In this document: positions 34,674 to 46,818 of the stretch, in pieces
Layout: the number at the start of each line of letters is the position of its first letter
How positions within the stretch are numbered: the first letter of the stretch is position 1
Assembly (NCBI RefSeq): GCF_009729095.1
Contig: NZ_VTGX01000002.1
Coordinates: forward strand, 992,001 to 1,056,000
From: Mycolicibacterium sp. CBMA 247
Lineage (GTDB): Bacteria; Actinomycetota; Actinomycetes; Mycobacteriales; Mycobacteriaceae
Reading direction: 5' to 3'
Length of the DNA: 64,000 bases
Program-made: the position numbers and the translations under genes
Notes under the pieces: model-generated
What the model was told of the DNA's origin: nothing
Database searches by the model: none
The model's input: the letters and a program-made list of their open reading frames with translations, nothing else

Positions 34674-36266
34674 ATGACCGTTCTGCCCCGCGGTGGTCGG
34701 CCACGGCGCGGCGGCCGAAGGCCAGGCTGGCTGCTCTTAACGGTATTGCTGGTGCTCGCCATTCTGGCCAGTTCCGCATTGGTGTTCACCGATCGCGTCG
34801 AGTTGCTGAAACTCGCCGTCATCCTGGCCTTGTGGGCCGCCGTCGTGGCGGCGTTCGTCTCCGTCATCTACCGCCGCCAGAGTGACCTGGATCAGGCCAA
34901 GGCGCGCGATCTGAAGTTCGTCTACGACCTGCAGCTGGACCGGGAGATCTCGGCCCGGCGGGAGTACGAGCTGACCGTCGAGACCCAGCTGCGCCGCGAG
35001 CTGGCCTCCGAGCTGCGCGCCCAGGCCGCCGATGAGGTTGCCGCGCTGCGCTCCGAGCTGGCCGCGTTGCGGGCCAATCTGGAGATCCTGTTCGACACGG
35101 ACCTGGTGCACCGCCCGGCCATCGAGACCGACAGGAGCGCGGTGCGCACCGCGGGCCGGGTCACCGCCAGCCGTCTGGATGTGCCGCCCGTCGAGGTCAC
35201 CGACATCCGCATGTCGCGTACCGAGGAAAGCCCGATCATCGACGTCCCGGCCGAACCGCATCCGTCGGAGATCGACTGGGTTGCCTCGGGTGGTGTGCAC
35301 CGGCTGCCGTCACGGCCGATGCCCGCCGGTGAGCAGCCGCGTCGTCGCCGTCGTGAGCAGGAGGCTGCACGCCAGCCCGAGCCTCCACGCCAGCCCGAGC
35401 CTGCACGCCAGCCCGAGCCTGCACGCCAACCGGAACCCCCGCGTCAGCCGGAACCCGCGCGTCGGCCGGAACCTCGGCGCCAGGAGCAGCCGCCACGTCA
35501 GCCCGAGCCCCAGCCAGAACCCCAGCCCGAACCCCAGCCTTGGCCCGAGCCGCAACCCCAGCCCCAGCCTCAATCTCGGCCGGAGCCGCAACCGGCTGCG
35601 CGCCGGCAGCCTGAGCCGCCGTCGACCTGGGCACCTCCGCCGCCTCCGCCGGCTATGCCGCCGATGCAGCCGTCGCCGACGATCGATGCTCCCGAACCTC
35701 AGCCTGAAGGCGCACCCCAGGGCCCGCCGGCGCCGGCCGCGGAACCTGCCGCGACCGGCTGGCAACCGGCACCCGCCGAGGGGCAGTGGATTCCCGCGGG
35801 GGCACCGGGCAGCAACTGGTCTGCACCGGGGCCGGCGCAGAACGGCGCTTCGGCCGAGTACGTCGGCCGGCGTCGCGCCCCCGAGGAAACTCGTGAAGAA
35901 ACCCCTGCACCCGAGGCCGCACCGGCGCCCGAACCCATTCCTGAGCCCACTCCTGAGCCGGCGCCCGCTCCGGCCCCTGCGATGTCGGCGGGGCAGGCTC
36001 CCGAGCCGCCGCCCCGTGGTCGCCACTCAGCCCCTGCCGAGACCGTCGACCCCGGTCGGCCCGAGCCGGCCCAGCCGTCCCCGGCGTTGGCTGCCGAACC
36101 CTCACAACCGCCCGAGCCGCCCCAGGGGGCATCGCGGCACCGCAGTGACGATGAGCCCGAGCCGCCGAACGGGCACCACGCCGACGGGCAGTCGGTGGGT
36201 GAGCTGCTGGCACGGTTTCCGTCCGGTCCTGCCGAAGGCGGGCGTCGCAGGCGTCGCGACGAGTGA
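34674..36266 (+). CDS. DUF6779-like proline-rich membrane protein (Rv3604c-like)
   Basis: A 530-residue protein. Two membrane helices lie at about 20-39 and 46-65, then a charged helical/coiled-coil segment at 70-145 (AQAADEVAALRSELAALRAN), then about 300 residues of disordered Pro/Glu/Gln/Ala-rich sequence. The N-terminal part is conserved in mycobacteria between the folate and pantothenate genes. The role is unknown; such proline-rich tails often serve as scaffolds at the septum or cell wall. An 18-bp tandem repeat encodes part of the tail. Confidence 0.8.
   Translation: MTVLPRGGRPRRGGRRPGWLLLTVLLVLAILASSALVFTDRVELLKLAVILALWAAVVAAFVSVIYRRQSDLDQAKARDLKFVYDLQLDREISARREYELTVETQLRRELASELRAQAADEVAALRSELAALRANLEILFDTDLVHRPAIETDRSAVRTAGRVTASRLDVPPVEVTDIRMSRTEESPIIDVPAEPHPSEIDWVASGGVHRLPSRPMPAGEQPRRRRREQEAARQPEPPRQPEPARQPEPARQPEPPRQPEPARRPEPRRQEQPPRQPEPQPEPQPEPQPWPEPQPQPQPQSRPEPQPAARRQPEPPSTWAPPPPPPAMPPMQPSPTIDAPEPQPEGAPQGPPAPAAEPAATGWQPAPAEGQWIPAGAPGSNWSAPGPAQNGASAEYVGRRRAPEETREETPAPEAAPAPEPIPEPTPEPAPAPAPAMSAGQAPEPPPRGRHSAPAETVDPGRPEPAQPSPALAAEPSQPPEPPQGASRHRSDDEPEPPNGHHADGQSVGELLARFPSGPAEGGRRRRRDE
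35370..35477 (+). repeat. 18-bp tandem repeat encoding R-Q-P-E-P-P/A units
   Basis: Six consecutive 18-base units (starting 35370, 35388, 35406, 35424, 35442 and 35460) of the type CGCCAGCCCGAGCCTGCA. The second and third units are identical. Divergence grows towards the 3' end, and looser Q-P-E-P repeats continue to about 35620. A likely site of length variation between strains. Confidence 0.8.
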
Positions 36267-36348
36267 GCTAGTCTCGTGACGACCGTCCGGTACCCGCAAC
36301 GCGGGACTGGAACGACTGAAAGCTATTCAACCTGTGAGGTCGTCTGCG

Positions 36349-37308
36349 ATGGAGCAGTCCCCTGCAAACGGGTGGTCCCCGCCTGAGGGATTGCGTCCTG
36401 CCAGGCTCACCGTCGGCATCATCTCCGCGGGCCGGGTAGGGACCGCGATCGGCTATGCCCTGGAGCGGGTCGAGCACGTGGTGGTGGCATGCAGCGCGAT
36501 CTCCGAGGCCTCGCGGTTGCGGGCGCAGCGGCGACTGCCCGACACCTCGATCCTTCCCGTTCCCGAAGTGGCGCAGCGGGCCGAGTTGCTGCTGCTGACG
36601 GTTCCGGATGCCGAGCTTGCATCTCTGGTGTCCGGTCTGGCCGCCACCGGTGTGGTGCGGCCCGGCACCATCGTGGTGCACACCTCCGGCGCCAACGGGA
36701 TCGCAGTGCTGGCTCCGCTGGCGGAGTTGGGCTGTATTCCCCTGGCCATCCATCCGGCGATGACGTTCACCGGCTCCGACGAGGACATCGCGCGCCTGCC
36801 CGACGCCTGCTTCGGCATCACCGCTGCCGACGAGGTGGGTTACGCGATCGGCCAGTCGCTGGTGCTGGAGATCGGTGGGGAGCCGTTCCGGGTACCGGAA
36901 TACGCCAGGACCCAGTACCACGCGGCGCTGGCACATGCCAGCAACCACCTGGTCACTCTGGTGCTGGACGCAGTAGACACCCTGCGGGCGTCATTACGGG
37001 GTCAGGAACTGCTCGGCCAGGAACTCGTCGTCGATGCGCCCGGTGGTTTGCCCGAACGGGTGGTGGGCCCGCTGGCCCGGGCCGCCCTGGAGAACGCGCT
37101 GCAACGCGGCCAGGCCGCGTTGACCGGCCCGGTGGCGCGCGGTGACGCGGCTGCCGTGGCCGCGCACCTGAATGCCCTACGTGAATTGGATCCTCAACTG
37201 GCCCAGGCGTATCGGGCCAACTCACTGCGTACCGCCCAACGTGCTCACGCACCTCAAGACGTTGTCGCAGTTCTGACGGAATCAAGCCCTGAAACGAGTC
37301 AAGGATGA
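36349..37308 (+). CDS. Rossmann-fold DUF2520 oxidoreductase-like protein (Rv3603c-like)
   Basis: About 319 residues from ATG 36349 (GAGGT upstream; GTG 36334 is the alternative). The N-terminal dinucleotide-binding motif is [17 protein letters not shown], then [11 protein letters not shown] and VVHTSGANG. The C-terminal helical DUF2520 domain carries [13 protein letters not shown]. The protein resembles NADP-dependent ketopantoate reductases or 6-phosphogluconate-type enzymes. It overlaps panC by four bases (ATGA), so a role in pantothenate synthesis is likely but unproven. Confidence 0.85.
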   Translation: MEQSPANGWSPPEGLRPARLTVGIISAGRVGTAIGYALERVEHVVVACSAISEASRLRAQRRLPDTSILPVPEVAQRAELLLLTVPDAELASLVSGLAATGVVRPGTIVVHTSGANGIAVLAPLAELGCIPLAIHPAMTFTGSDEDIARLPDACFGITAADEVGYAIGQSLVLEIGGEPFRVPEYARTQYHAALAHASNHLVTLVLDAVDTLRASLRGQELLGQELVVDAPGGLPERVVGPLARAALENALQRGQAALTGPVARGDAAAVAAHLNALRELDPQLAQAYRANSLRTAQRAHAPQDVVAVLTESSPETSQG

Positions 37309-38243
37309 CCCACAGCCGCCCTCCCAAGTTCGTCGCCGGCGAGCTCAACGTCTACTCCGCGCCCGCCGATGTCACAGCGGTGACCCGGGCCCTGCGCGCC
37401 AGTGGCCGGCGGGTCACCCTCGTGCCCACCATGGGTGCGCTGCACGAAGGCCATCTGACACTGATCCGTGCGGCCAAACGGGTTCCCGGCGCGGTCGTGG
37501 TGGTGTCGATCTTCGTCAACCCGCTGCAGTTCGGGGCGGGGGAGGATCTCGACGCCTACCCGCGCGCCCTCGATGAGGACCTTGCCGCGCTGCAAGCCGA
37601 GGGCGTCGAGATCGCTTTCACCCCAACCGGTTCGGCCATGTATCCGAACGGCCCGCGTACCAGTGTGCAGCCAGGGCCGGTCGGCGGCGAGCTCGAAGGG
37701 GCCTCGCGCCCAGGCCATTTCGCCGGCGTGCTGACGGTCGTGCTCAAGCTGCTCCAGATCGTCCGGCCGGACCGGGCGTTCTTCGGCGAAAAGGACTATC
37801 AGCAACTGGCATTGATCCAGCAGATGGTCACCGATCTCGACATCGACATACAGATCGTCGGGGTTCCCATCGTGCGGGAGTCCGACGGTCTGGCGATGTC
37901 GTCGCGCAACCGCTACCTCGACGCCGATGAGCGCGAACAGGCCGGAGCGCTGTCGGCGGCACTGCTGGCAGGCAAGTACGCCGCGGCGGGCGGGGTCTCG
38001 GCGGCCGTCGATGCGGCCCGGGCGGTGCTCGACGAGGTCCCGGCCATCGAGGTCGACTACCTGGAGGTGCGCGACCCGATGCTGGGTCCCGCGCCCGGCG
38101 AAGGCGAGGCCCGACTGCTGGTGGCGGCCCGGCTGGGCCGAACCCGCCTGCTGGACAACATCTCTGTCGACATCGGAGCGTCCGCGGGTATCGACGGACA
38201 TCCCCGCGTCGGCGACAATCACGAATTGCCCTGGAGGAACTGA
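37305..38243 (+). CDS. panC: Pantothenate synthetase (pantoate-beta-alanine ligase)
   Basis: A 312-residue ATP-dependent ligase joining pantoate and beta-alanine. The class I synthetase-like motifs are [10 protein letters not shown] at 42-51 and MSSRNRYL, with [10 protein letters not shown] and FFGEKDYQQ between them. It is translationally coupled on both sides: ATGA with the DUF2520 gene and TGATG with panD. Confidence 0.97.
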   Translation: MTHSRPPKFVAGELNVYSAPADVTAVTRALRASGRRVTLVPTMGALHEGHLTLIRAAKRVPGAVVVVSIFVNPLQFGAGEDLDAYPRALDEDLAALQAEGVEIAFTPTGSAMYPNGPRTSVQPGPVGGELEGASRPGHFAGVLTVVLKLLQIVRPDRAFFGEKDYQQLALIQQMVTDLDIDIQIVGVPIVRESDGLAMSSRNRYLDADEREQAGALSAALLAGKYAAAGGVSAAVDAARAVLDEVPAIEVDYLEVRDPMLGPAPGEGEARLLVAARLGRTRLLDNISVDIGASAGIDGHPRVGDNHELPWRN

Positions 38244-38659
38244 TGCAGCGCACCATGCTGAAATCCAAGATTCACCGCGCCACCGTGACGCAGGCCGACC
38301 TGCACTACGTGGGCTCGGTGACCATCGACGCCGACCTGATGGACGCCGCCGATCTGCTCGAAGGTGAGCAGGTGACGATCGTCGACATCGACAACGGTGC
38401 CCGGCTGGTGACCTACGCCATCACCGGTGCGCGTGGCACCGGGGTAATCGGGATCAACGGTGCCGCAGCACATCTCATCCATCCGGGCGATCTGGTCATC
38501 CTGATCGCTTACGGTGTGATGGAGGATGCCGAGGCCCGCGCCTATCAGCCACGGATCGTGTTCGTGGACAGCGGCAACAAGCAGATCGATCTCGGCGCGC
38601 ACGGCCATGATCCGGCCTACGTCCCCGATGACGCGTCCGACCTGCTCTCACCCAGGTAG
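38243..38659 (+). CDS. panD: Aspartate 1-decarboxylase
   Basis: A 138-residue pyruvoyl enzyme making beta-alanine from aspartate. The self-cleavage site is Gly24-Ser25 in HYVGSVTID, and Ser25 becomes the pyruvoyl group. The acidic/hydrophobic C-terminal extension, present in mycobacterial PanD, takes part in pyrazinoic-acid sensitivity in Mtb. It supplies the second substrate of PanC. Confidence 0.97.
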   Translation: MQRTMLKSKIHRATVTQADLHYVGSVTIDADLMDAADLLEGEQVTIVDIDNGARLVTYAITGARGTGVIGINGAAAHLIHPGDLVILIAYGVMEDAEARAYQPRIVFVDSGNKQIDLGAHGHDPAYVPDDASDLLSPR

Positions 38660-38664
38660 GCGCG

Positions 38665-39480
38665 GTGCTGCTCGCTATCGACGTCCGCAACACCCACACC
38701 ATCGTCGGGCTGATCTCCGGTTCCGGGGATCACGCGAAAGTGGTGCAGCAGTGGCGAATCCGGACTGAATCCGAGGTGACCGCCGATGAGCTGGCGCTCA
38801 CCATCGACGGCCTGATCGGTGACGACGCCGAGCACCTGACCGGGGCCGCCGGACTGTCCACCGTGCCCTCGGTGCTGCACGAGGTACGTCTGATGCTCGA
38901 GCAGTACTGGCCTGCGGTACCGCATGTGCTGATCGAGCCCGGCGTGCGTACCGGCATCCCGCTGCTGGTGGACAACCCGAAGGAAGTCGGCGCCGATCGA
39001 ATCGTGAATTGCCTTGCCGCCTATCACAAATACGGCACCGCGGCGATCATCGTCGATTTCGGCTCGTCGATCTGTGTCGACGTGGTGTCGGCCAAGGGTG
39101 AGTTCCTGGGCGGGGCGATCGCACCCGGTGTGCAGGTGTCCTCCGATGCTGCGGCCGCCCGTTCGGCCGCGCTGCGCCGGGTGGAGTTGACGCGCCCGCG
39201 TTCGGTGATCGGCAAGAACACCGTGGAATGCATGCAGGCCGGTGCGGTTTTCGGGTTCGCCGGACTTGTCGACGGACTGGTCAACCGGATTCGCGAAGAC
39301 GTCGACGGTTTCTCCGGCAGCGATGTGGCGGTGGTGGCGACCGGCTACACCGCGCCGCTGGTGCTGCCGGACCTTCGCACGGTCGAGCACTACGACCGCC
39401 ACCTCACCCTCGAAGGCCTGCGGTTGGTGTACGAGCGCAACCGCGACAGCCAGCGTGGCCGGCTCAAGCCGGCTAAGTGA
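38665..39480 (+). CDS. coaX: Type III pantothenate kinase
   Basis: A 271-residue ASKHA-fold kinase that phosphorylates pantothenate, the first step to CoA. It has the phosphate loop [35 protein letters not shown] and [13 protein letters not shown]. Unlike Mtb, where this copy is reported as inactive and CoaA is used, all core motifs look intact here. GTG 38665 follows panD by five bases. Confidence 0.9.
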   Translation: MLLAIDVRNTHTIVGLISGSGDHAKVVQQWRIRTESEVTADELALTIDGLIGDDAEHLTGAAGLSTVPSVLHEVRLMLEQYWPAVPHVLIEPGVRTGIPLLVDNPKEVGADRIVNCLAAYHKYGTAAIIVDFGSSICVDVVSAKGEFLGGAIAPGVQVSSDAAAARSAALRRVELTRPRSVIGKNTVECMQAGAVFGFAGLVDGLVNRIREDVDGFSGSDVAVVATGYTAPLVLPDLRTVEHYDRHLTLEGLRLVYERNRDSQRGRLKPAK

Positions 39481-40710
39481 TCAGAAGAACGTCCGCACCA
39501 GGTCGGTGACCCGGTCGTCCTCATCGAGCACCGGGATCAGCTGCCACTTGTCGAATGTGGTGCACGGGTGCGAGATTCCGAACGGCAACCATGAACCGAC
39601 CGGTGCCTGATCCCCGTCGGCCAGCCGCAGGAAGGCGTGCTGGTCGTTGAGTTTGACCACGGAACTGCCCGGCAGGCTCAGCGGTACCGGAAGGCCGGCA
39701 TCGAAGGACACGTCGCGACGGCCCATGGTCACCAGCGCCAGGTCGGGCTCGGGCCGTGACACCACCTGGGCCCACACCTGCATCGCGGGCCGCAGCCGAA
39801 GCGGTGAGGTGCGGGCATACAGCCCGTCGTCGTGGGTGAGATAACACCCGCTGCGCAGAATCGTCCGCACCGACATGTGAGCGGGCCAGTCCCCGGCGAG
39901 CTCGTCGGCGACGACGTCGGGATAGGTACTGCCGCCGGCTGTGACGATCGCGGTGTCGGCCTCGAACAGCCCGGCCAGCCGGACCGTCGCGGCCCGCAGG
40001 CCCCGCAGATAGGCCCGCACCCCGGCGACGGCCTCCGGGCCCACGTCCTGACCGGTGGAGGCCTCGTAGCCGGCCAGCCCGACGAGCCGCAGCCGCGGGC
40101 TGGACGCCGCGGCGCGGGCCACCTCGTCGACCTCGGTGTCGGTGCGGCATCCGGTGCGCCCACCCGGCATCCCGACCTCGACACACACGTCGAGGCGGCG
40201 CTGCGCCCCGGCCAGCCCGGCCGTCATCAGCTCGACCCCGGCCACCGAATCCACCCAGCACTGCGCGTGGAAGTCCGGATCGCCGTCGAGTTCGGCCGCC
40301 AACCAGGCCAGCCCGGCGAGATCCACGACCTCATTGGCCAGCACGACATCGGTGACGCCGAACGCCCGGAAGACCCGGACCTGGCTGATGGTGGCGGCGG
40401 TGACAGCACAGGCACCCGCCTGGAATTGGCGCGCCAACAGCTGCGGTGCCATGTGAGTCTTACCGTGTGGCGCCAATTCGACACCGCGCTCGGCGCACCA
40501 ATTCGCCATTGTTGTGAGGTTGTGCACAAGCGCGGATTCCCGCAGAACGCAAACCGGCCCGGACGGCCCATCGTCGAAGAATGCCGGGCCCAGCGACCTG
40601 ACCTGGGCCGTAGTCCGTCCCCACCAGGATGCGGGTAGACCCTTGAACCGCCAGTCCAGTGGCTCATCCTGGAGGGCGGCCAGCCTGTCGGCGTGAAGTT
40701 GTGCGCTCAT
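39481..40710 (-). CDS. D-serine dehydratase-like / D-threonine aldolase-type PLP enzyme
   Basis: A 409-residue fold-type III (alanine-racemase-like) protein. PLP-binding Lys84 is in PHGKTHMAP and phosphate-binding [11 protein letters not shown] follows in the barrel. A C-terminal metal pair His381/Cys383 (ISHPCTTF) is as in eukaryotic-type Zn2+ D-serine dehydratases. It should deaminate or cleave a D-beta-hydroxy amino acid; exact substrate unknown. It is convergent with coaX (stops abut) and divergent from lysS with only 23 bp between starts. Confidence 0.85.
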   Translation of the reverse strand: MSAQLHADRLAALQDEPLDWRFKGLPASWWGRTTAQVRSLGPAFFDDGPSGPVCVLRESALVHNLTTMANWCAERGVELAPHGKTHMAPQLLARQFQAGACAVTAATISQVRVFRAFGVTDVVLANEVVDLAGLAWLAAELDGDPDFHAQCWVDSVAGVELMTAGLAGAQRRLDVCVEVGMPGGRTGCRTDTEVDEVARAAASSPRLRLVGLAGYEASTGQDVGPEAVAGVRAYLRGLRAATVRLAGLFEADTAIVTAGGSTYPDVVADELAGDWPAHMSVRTILRSGCYLTHDDGLYARTSPLRLRPAMQVWAQVVSRPEPDLALVTMGRRDVSFDAGLPVPLSLPGSSVVKLNDQHAFLRLADGDQAPVGSWLPFGISHPCTTFDKWQLIPVLDEDDRVTDLVRTFF

Positions 40711-40716
40711 ATGTTC

Positions 40717-40725
40717 ATTTAAGCT
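40717..40725. promoter_or_regulatory. Overlapping divergent -10 elements (lysS and PLP enzyme)
   Basis: Plus strand TAAGCT at 40720-40725 lies eight bases before GTG 40734. Minus strand TTAAAT (complement of 40717-40722) lies six bases before ATG 40710. The two -10 boxes share bases, so the promoters should compete, and both transcripts should be leaderless. Confidence 0.55.
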
Positions 40726-40733
40726 GGCACTCT

Positions 40734-42257
40734 GTGAGCCCCGCCGATCGCGACGACGCGTCCCAGACCCAGGCCGACCTTCCCGAGCAATTCCGGATTC
40801 GTCAGGCCAAGCGGGAGCGGCTGCTCGCCGAGGGCCGTGACCCCTATCCGGTAACCGTGCCGCGCACGCATTCGCTGGGCGAACTGCGCAGCGCCTATCC
40901 GGACCTGGCCGCCGACACCCAGACCGGTGACATCGTCGGCGTCTCGGGCCGCGTGGTCTTCGCCCGGAATTCCGGCAAGCTGTGCTTCGCGACGCTGCAG
41001 GAGGGTGACGGCACCCAGTTGCAGGCGATGATCAGCCTGGCCCAGGTGGGGCAGGAGTCGCTGGAAGCCTGGAAGGCCGATGTGGACCTCGGCGACATCG
41101 TGTTCGTCCACGGCGAGGTGATCAGCTCCAAGCGCGGTGAGCTCTCGGTGCTGGCCGATTCGTGGCAGATGGCGGCCAAGGCGTTGCGGCCGCTTCCGGT
41201 TGCTCACAAAGAAATGAGCGAAGAGACCCGGGTTCGTCAGCGCTATGTGGATCTCATCGTGCGTCCGGAGGCGCGCAGCATTGCGCGTCAGCGGGTGGCG
41301 GTGGTGCGGGCCGTGCGTTCGGCGCTCGAGCGCCGGGGCTTCCTCGAAGTCGAGACACCGATGCTGCAGACGCTGGCCGGTGGAGCCGCGGCTCGGCCGT
41401 TCATTACCCACTCGAATGCGCTCGACGTCGATCTGTACCTGCGGATCGCGCCGGAACTGTTCCTCAAACGCTGCATCGTCGGCGGTTTTGACCGGGTTTT
41501 CGAGTTGAATCGAAATTTCCGCAACGAAGGTGTCGATTCCACGCACTCGCCGGAATTTTCGATGTTGGAGACATATCAGGCCTACGGTGACTACAACGAT
41601 TCGGCGGTAGTCACGCGGGAACTTATTCAAGAGGTTGCCGACGAGGCGATCGGAACCCGCCAAGTGCCATTGCCTGATGGCACTATCTACGATCTCGGCG
41701 GGGAATGGGACACATTGGAAATGTATCCCTCGCTGTCCGAGGCCCTCGGTGAGGAGATCACGCCGGAGACGGCAGTGGAGCACCTGTGGCGTATTGCCGA
41801 TCAGCTCGAGCTGGAGATTCCCCGTGACCGTGGCTACGGGCACGGAAAATTGGTCGAGGAACTCTGGGAACACACCGTGGGCGAGAAGCTGTGGGCCCCG
41901 ACGTTCGTCCGCGACTTCCCGGTGGAGACATCGCCGCTGACCCGGGCTCACCGCAGCGTTCCCGGGGTGACCGAGAAATGGGACCTCTACATACGTCGTT
42001 TTGAACTCGCCACCGGATATTCCGAACTCATCGACCCGGTAATCCAGCGGGAGCGATTCGAAGCCCAGGCCCGTGCGGCTGCCGCCGGCGACGACGAAGC
42101 AATGGTTCTCGACGACGATTTCCTCGCCGCATTGGAGTACGCGATGCCGCCCACCACCGGCACCGGAATGGGTATCGATCGGTTGTTGATGGCGTTGACA
42201 GGGTTGTCTATTAGGGAGACGGTTTTGTTCCCGATTGTTCGTCGGCACGGCAACTGA
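40734..42257 (+). CDS. lysS: Lysyl-tRNA synthetase, class II
   Basis: A 507-residue aminoacyl-tRNA synthetase. The N-terminal OB-fold anticodon-binding domain ([20 protein letters not shown]) is at about 70-170. Class II motif 2 is [20 protein letters not shown] and motif 3 is [16 protein letters not shown] 40734 is chosen over in-frame upstream codons because a TAAGCT -10 lies eight bases upstream. It charges tRNA(Lys). lsr2 and clpC1 follow as in Mtb. Confidence 0.95.
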   Translation: MSPADRDDASQTQADLPEQFRIRQAKRERLLAEGRDPYPVTVPRTHSLGELRSAYPDLAADTQTGDIVGVSGRVVFARNSGKLCFATLQEGDGTQLQAMISLAQVGQESLEAWKADVDLGDIVFVHGEVISSKRGELSVLADSWQMAAKALRPLPVAHKEMSEETRVRQRYVDLIVRPEARSIARQRVAVVRAVRSALERRGFLEVETPMLQTLAGGAAARPFITHSNALDVDLYLRIAPELFLKRCIVGGFDRVFELNRNFRNEGVDSTHSPEFSMLETYQAYGDYNDSAVVTRELIQEVADEAIGTRQVPLPDGTIYDLGGEWDTLEMYPSLSEALGEEITPETAVEHLWRIADQLELEIPRDRGYGHGKLVEELWEHTVGEKLWAPTFVRDFPVETSPLTRAHRSVPGVTEKWDLYIRRFELATGYSELIDPVIQRERFEAQARAAAAGDDEAMVLDDDFLAALEYAMPPTTGTGMGIDRLLMALTGLSIRETVLFPIVRRHGN

Positions 42258-42375
42258 ACCGCCGCGATCCACACGTTGTTGGAAATGTGCGCGTTTTTGT
42301 GGCACATTGGGTCGCGGGTGCAGGATACTCAGGGTTAGTAACCAATGCGTATGCAGAAGGGTTCGGTGCGGGGTA

Positions 42376-42717
42376 ATGGCTAAGAAAGTGACCGTCACGT
42401 TGGTGGACGATTTCGATGGTGAGGCCACCGCCGATGAGACGGTCGAATTCGGCCTCGACGGTGTCACCTATGAGATCGACCTTTCCTCCAAGAATGCCGC
42501 CAAGCTCCGCAACGATCTGAAGCAGTGGCTGGAGGCCGGACGCCGCGTCGGTGGGCGTCGGCGCGGGCGTGCCGCGGGCCCGGTCCGTGGCCGCGGCGCC
42601 ATCGATCGCGAGCAGAGCGCTGCCATCCGCGAATGGGCCCGTCGCAACGGGCACAACGTGTCGACGCGCGGCCGCATCCCCGCAGACGTCATCGACGCTT
42701 TCCACGCCGCAACATAA
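42376..42717 (+). CDS. lsr2: Nucleoid-associated protein Lsr2
   Basis: A 113-residue H-NS-like xenogeneic silencer. The N-terminal dimerisation domain is [20 protein letters not shown] and the C-terminal DNA-binding domain is [20 protein letters not shown], where RGR is the AT-hook-like minor-groove motif. Basic linker [16 protein letters not shown] joins them. It binds AT-rich, often foreign DNA, so the lower-GC island in this window is a candidate target. A strong terminator follows. Confidence 0.97.
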   Translation: MAKKVTVTLVDDFDGEATADETVEFGLDGVTYEIDLSSKNAAKLRNDLKQWLEAGRRVGGRRRGRAAGPVRGRGAIDREQSAAIREWARRNGHNVSTRGRIPADVIDAFHAAT

Positions 42718-42746
42718 TCGACCGCAACTTAACCGATAGTTGCCAG

Positions 42747-42783
42747 CTCCGGACCGGTGAGAATTCCCGGTCCGGAGTTTTTC
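42747..42783 (+). terminator. Intrinsic terminator of lsr2
   Basis: CTCCGGACCGG (42747-42757) pairs perfectly with CCGGTCCGGAG (42767-42777), an 11-bp stem with a nine-base loop, followed directly by TTTTTC. Confidence 0.9.
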
Positions 42784-43031
42784 GCTAGTGGCGAACCCGA
42801 AAGGCGTGGTTTTCGGAAACGATTCGCCGACCGGCAGCGTTGCCCACTGCAGTAGTAGATGTGGACAGCTTGTCCTGGGTGGATTGGCCGCCGGAACGGA
42901 CCGCCAACCTCCGCACCCGGGGCGGCCGCCCATTAGAGTGGACGGTAGATACTACGTGCGGGCTACGAGCAGACCGAGAAAACGCAGCTGTACGCGGGTA
43001 TCGCTACGCGATGGAGAGCAGGTAACCACCG
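42784..43031 (+). promoter_or_regulatory. clpC1 upstream region
   Basis: About 250 bp of non-coding leader. Two candidate -10 boxes are visible: TAGAGT at 42934-42939 and TAGATACT at 42946-42953. GAGCAGGTAACC before the start serves as a weak ribosome site. A frame at 42788-43039 is open but has no coding character. Confidence 0.45.
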
Positions 43032-45560
<2,529 letters not shown>

Positions 45561-45580
45561 TCGACGGATAGCTGCATACG

Positions 45581-45614
45581 AAAAATGCCCCCGCCCCCCG
45601 GCGGGGGCATTTTT
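45581..45614. terminator. Perfect bidirectional intrinsic terminator after clpC1
   Basis: AAAAATGCCCCCGCC (45581-45595) and GGCGGGGGCATTTTT (45600-45614) form a perfect 15-bp stem around a CCCC loop. A-tract and T-tract on opposite sides make it active in both directions. It insulates clpC1 from the B12-controlled operon 50 bp downstream. Confidence 0.95.
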
Positions 45615-45650
45615 CATGCCTACCGCTGGGGAGATCTCCCGCGTAGTGGT

Positions 45651-45656
45651 TAGGAT
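45651..45656 (+). promoter_or_regulatory. Candidate -10 element of the cbtB operon
   Basis: TAGGAT immediately before the riboswitch aptamer and after the clpC1 terminator. Confidence 0.4.
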
Positions 45657-45660
45657 GCTG

Positions 45661-45776
45661 CTGTAATCGACAGGCAAAGGAATCTGGTGAGAATCCAGAA
45701 CGGCCGCGCCACTGTTAAAAAGTCAGACCCTGACCTGTCACGAAACGGACTGGGACGCGAATTCCCGGAAAGGAAT
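45661..45776 (+). ncRNA. Cobalamin riboswitch
   Basis: Conserved blocks are in order: GGAATCTGGTGAGAATCCAG (45679-45698), then AACGG, the B12 box GCCGCGCCACTGT (45703-45715) and AGTCAGACCC (45721-45730). The ribosome site GGAAAGGA lies next to a small ATTCC/GGAAT hairpin (45761-45765 / 45772-45776) just before the cbtB start, suggesting translational control. Adenosylcobalamin-type ligands normally switch such genes off. Confidence 0.88.
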
Positions 45777-45780
45777 CCCG

Positions 45781-45996
45781 ATGACTACTCCCGAGGCGCG
45801 CAAGAGCCGGGCTGCCGCGATCGACCTGTCCGCCGCCAGTGCGGTGGCCTGGTTGTCCCTGACGGCGTTTTTTGCGTTGGTGGTGCTGTACTTCGTCGGC
45901 GTTGACCAGGGGGCCACCTCGGTTTTCGGTGACAACATGTACATCCACGAGTTCGTCCACGACGCCCGGCACCTGCTCGGTTTCCCCTGCCACTGA
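45781..45996 (+). CDS. cbtB: CbtB family cobalt transporter subunit
   Basis: A 71-residue protein with one membrane helix (SAVAWLSLTAFFALVVLYFV) and a C-terminal metal-binding-like tail IHEFVHDARHLLGFPCH. This matches CbtB, found with CbtA and commonly behind cobalamin riboswitches. Predicted to take part in cobalt uptake for B12 synthesis. It follows the riboswitch directly, and cbtA starts 24 bases later. Confidence 0.9.
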   Translation: MTTPEARKSRAAAIDLSAASAVAWLSLTAFFALVVLYFVGVDQGATSVFGDNMYIHEFVHDARHLLGFPCH

Positions 45997-46020
45997 TCTG
46001 ACGTAGGGGACAACAGAACA

Positions 46021-46818
46021 ATGGAAAAACATGTCATCTGGCGCGGCGTACTCGCCGGCGCCCTAGCCGGCGTGTTGGCGTTCGTGTGGTCGAAGATCTT
46101 CATCGAACCCATCGTCGGCCGCGCAATCGATTTCGAAGACGGCACCGCGGCGGCCCATGAGGCAATGTCCATGGCGCACGGTGGTCACAGTCATGGTGAA
46201 GAGGGCGGTGAGCTCTTCAGCCGCGGTATTCAGTCCAACATCGGTATGGGACTCGGTGTGCTGCTGTTCAGCATCGCGCTGGGTGCGCTTTTCGCCGTGG
46301 TGTTCTGTGTGGCATACGGCCGGCTCAACAACCTGTCGGCGCGCACGCTGTCCGTGCTCATCGCCGGCGCCATGTTGATTTCGCTGTGGATAGTGCCTTC
46401 GCTGAAGTATCCGCCGAGTCCGCCGGCAACCAGCCTCGATGAGACGATCACCCAGCGGGCGCTGCTGTACCTGCTGATGGTCGGCTTGTCGGCGTTGCTC
46501 ATGGTCGCCGCGGCGTATCTGGGACATCAACTGGCACCGAAGCTCGGTGCGTGGAATGCGACCCTGGCCGCGGGCGCGGCATACATCGTCGCAATAGCCG
46601 TCGTGATGCTGATCCTTCCCACCATCAACGAGACGCCCGGCCCGTTGCGGGATGACGCGGGCAACATCGTGTTCCCGGGTTTCCCGGCGGTTGATCTCTA
46701 TGAGTTCCGGCTCTACGGCCTGGGTACCCAGGTAGTCATCTGGGCGACGATCGGGCTTGTCGGCGCGGCGTCGCTATCCCGGTTGCTGGACGGCAAGCGG
46801 GAGTCAGTTTCCGCGTGA
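46021..46818 (+). CDS. cbtA: CbtA family cobalt transporter subunit
   Basis: A 265-residue protein with about six membrane helices. A His-rich external loop (MSMAHGGHSHGEE, residues about 50-62) follows the first helix and is a likely Co2+ capture site. FAVVFCVAYGRL and WIVPSLKYPPSPPA are characteristic of the family. Predicted cobalt import with CbtB. The stop overlaps the next gene (GTGA). Confidence 0.9.
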   Translation: MEKHVIWRGVLAGALAGVLAFVWSKIFIEPIVGRAIDFEDGTAAAHEAMSMAHGGHSHGEEGGELFSRGIQSNIGMGLGVLLFSIALGALFAVVFCVAYGRLNNLSARTLSVLIAGAMLISLWIVPSLKYPPSPPATSLDETITQRALLYLLMVGLSALLMVAAAYLGHQLAPKLGAWNATLAAGAAYIVAIAVVMLILPTINETPGPLRDDAGNIVFPGFPAVDLYEFRLYGLGTQVVIWATIGLVGAASLSRLLDGKRESVSA

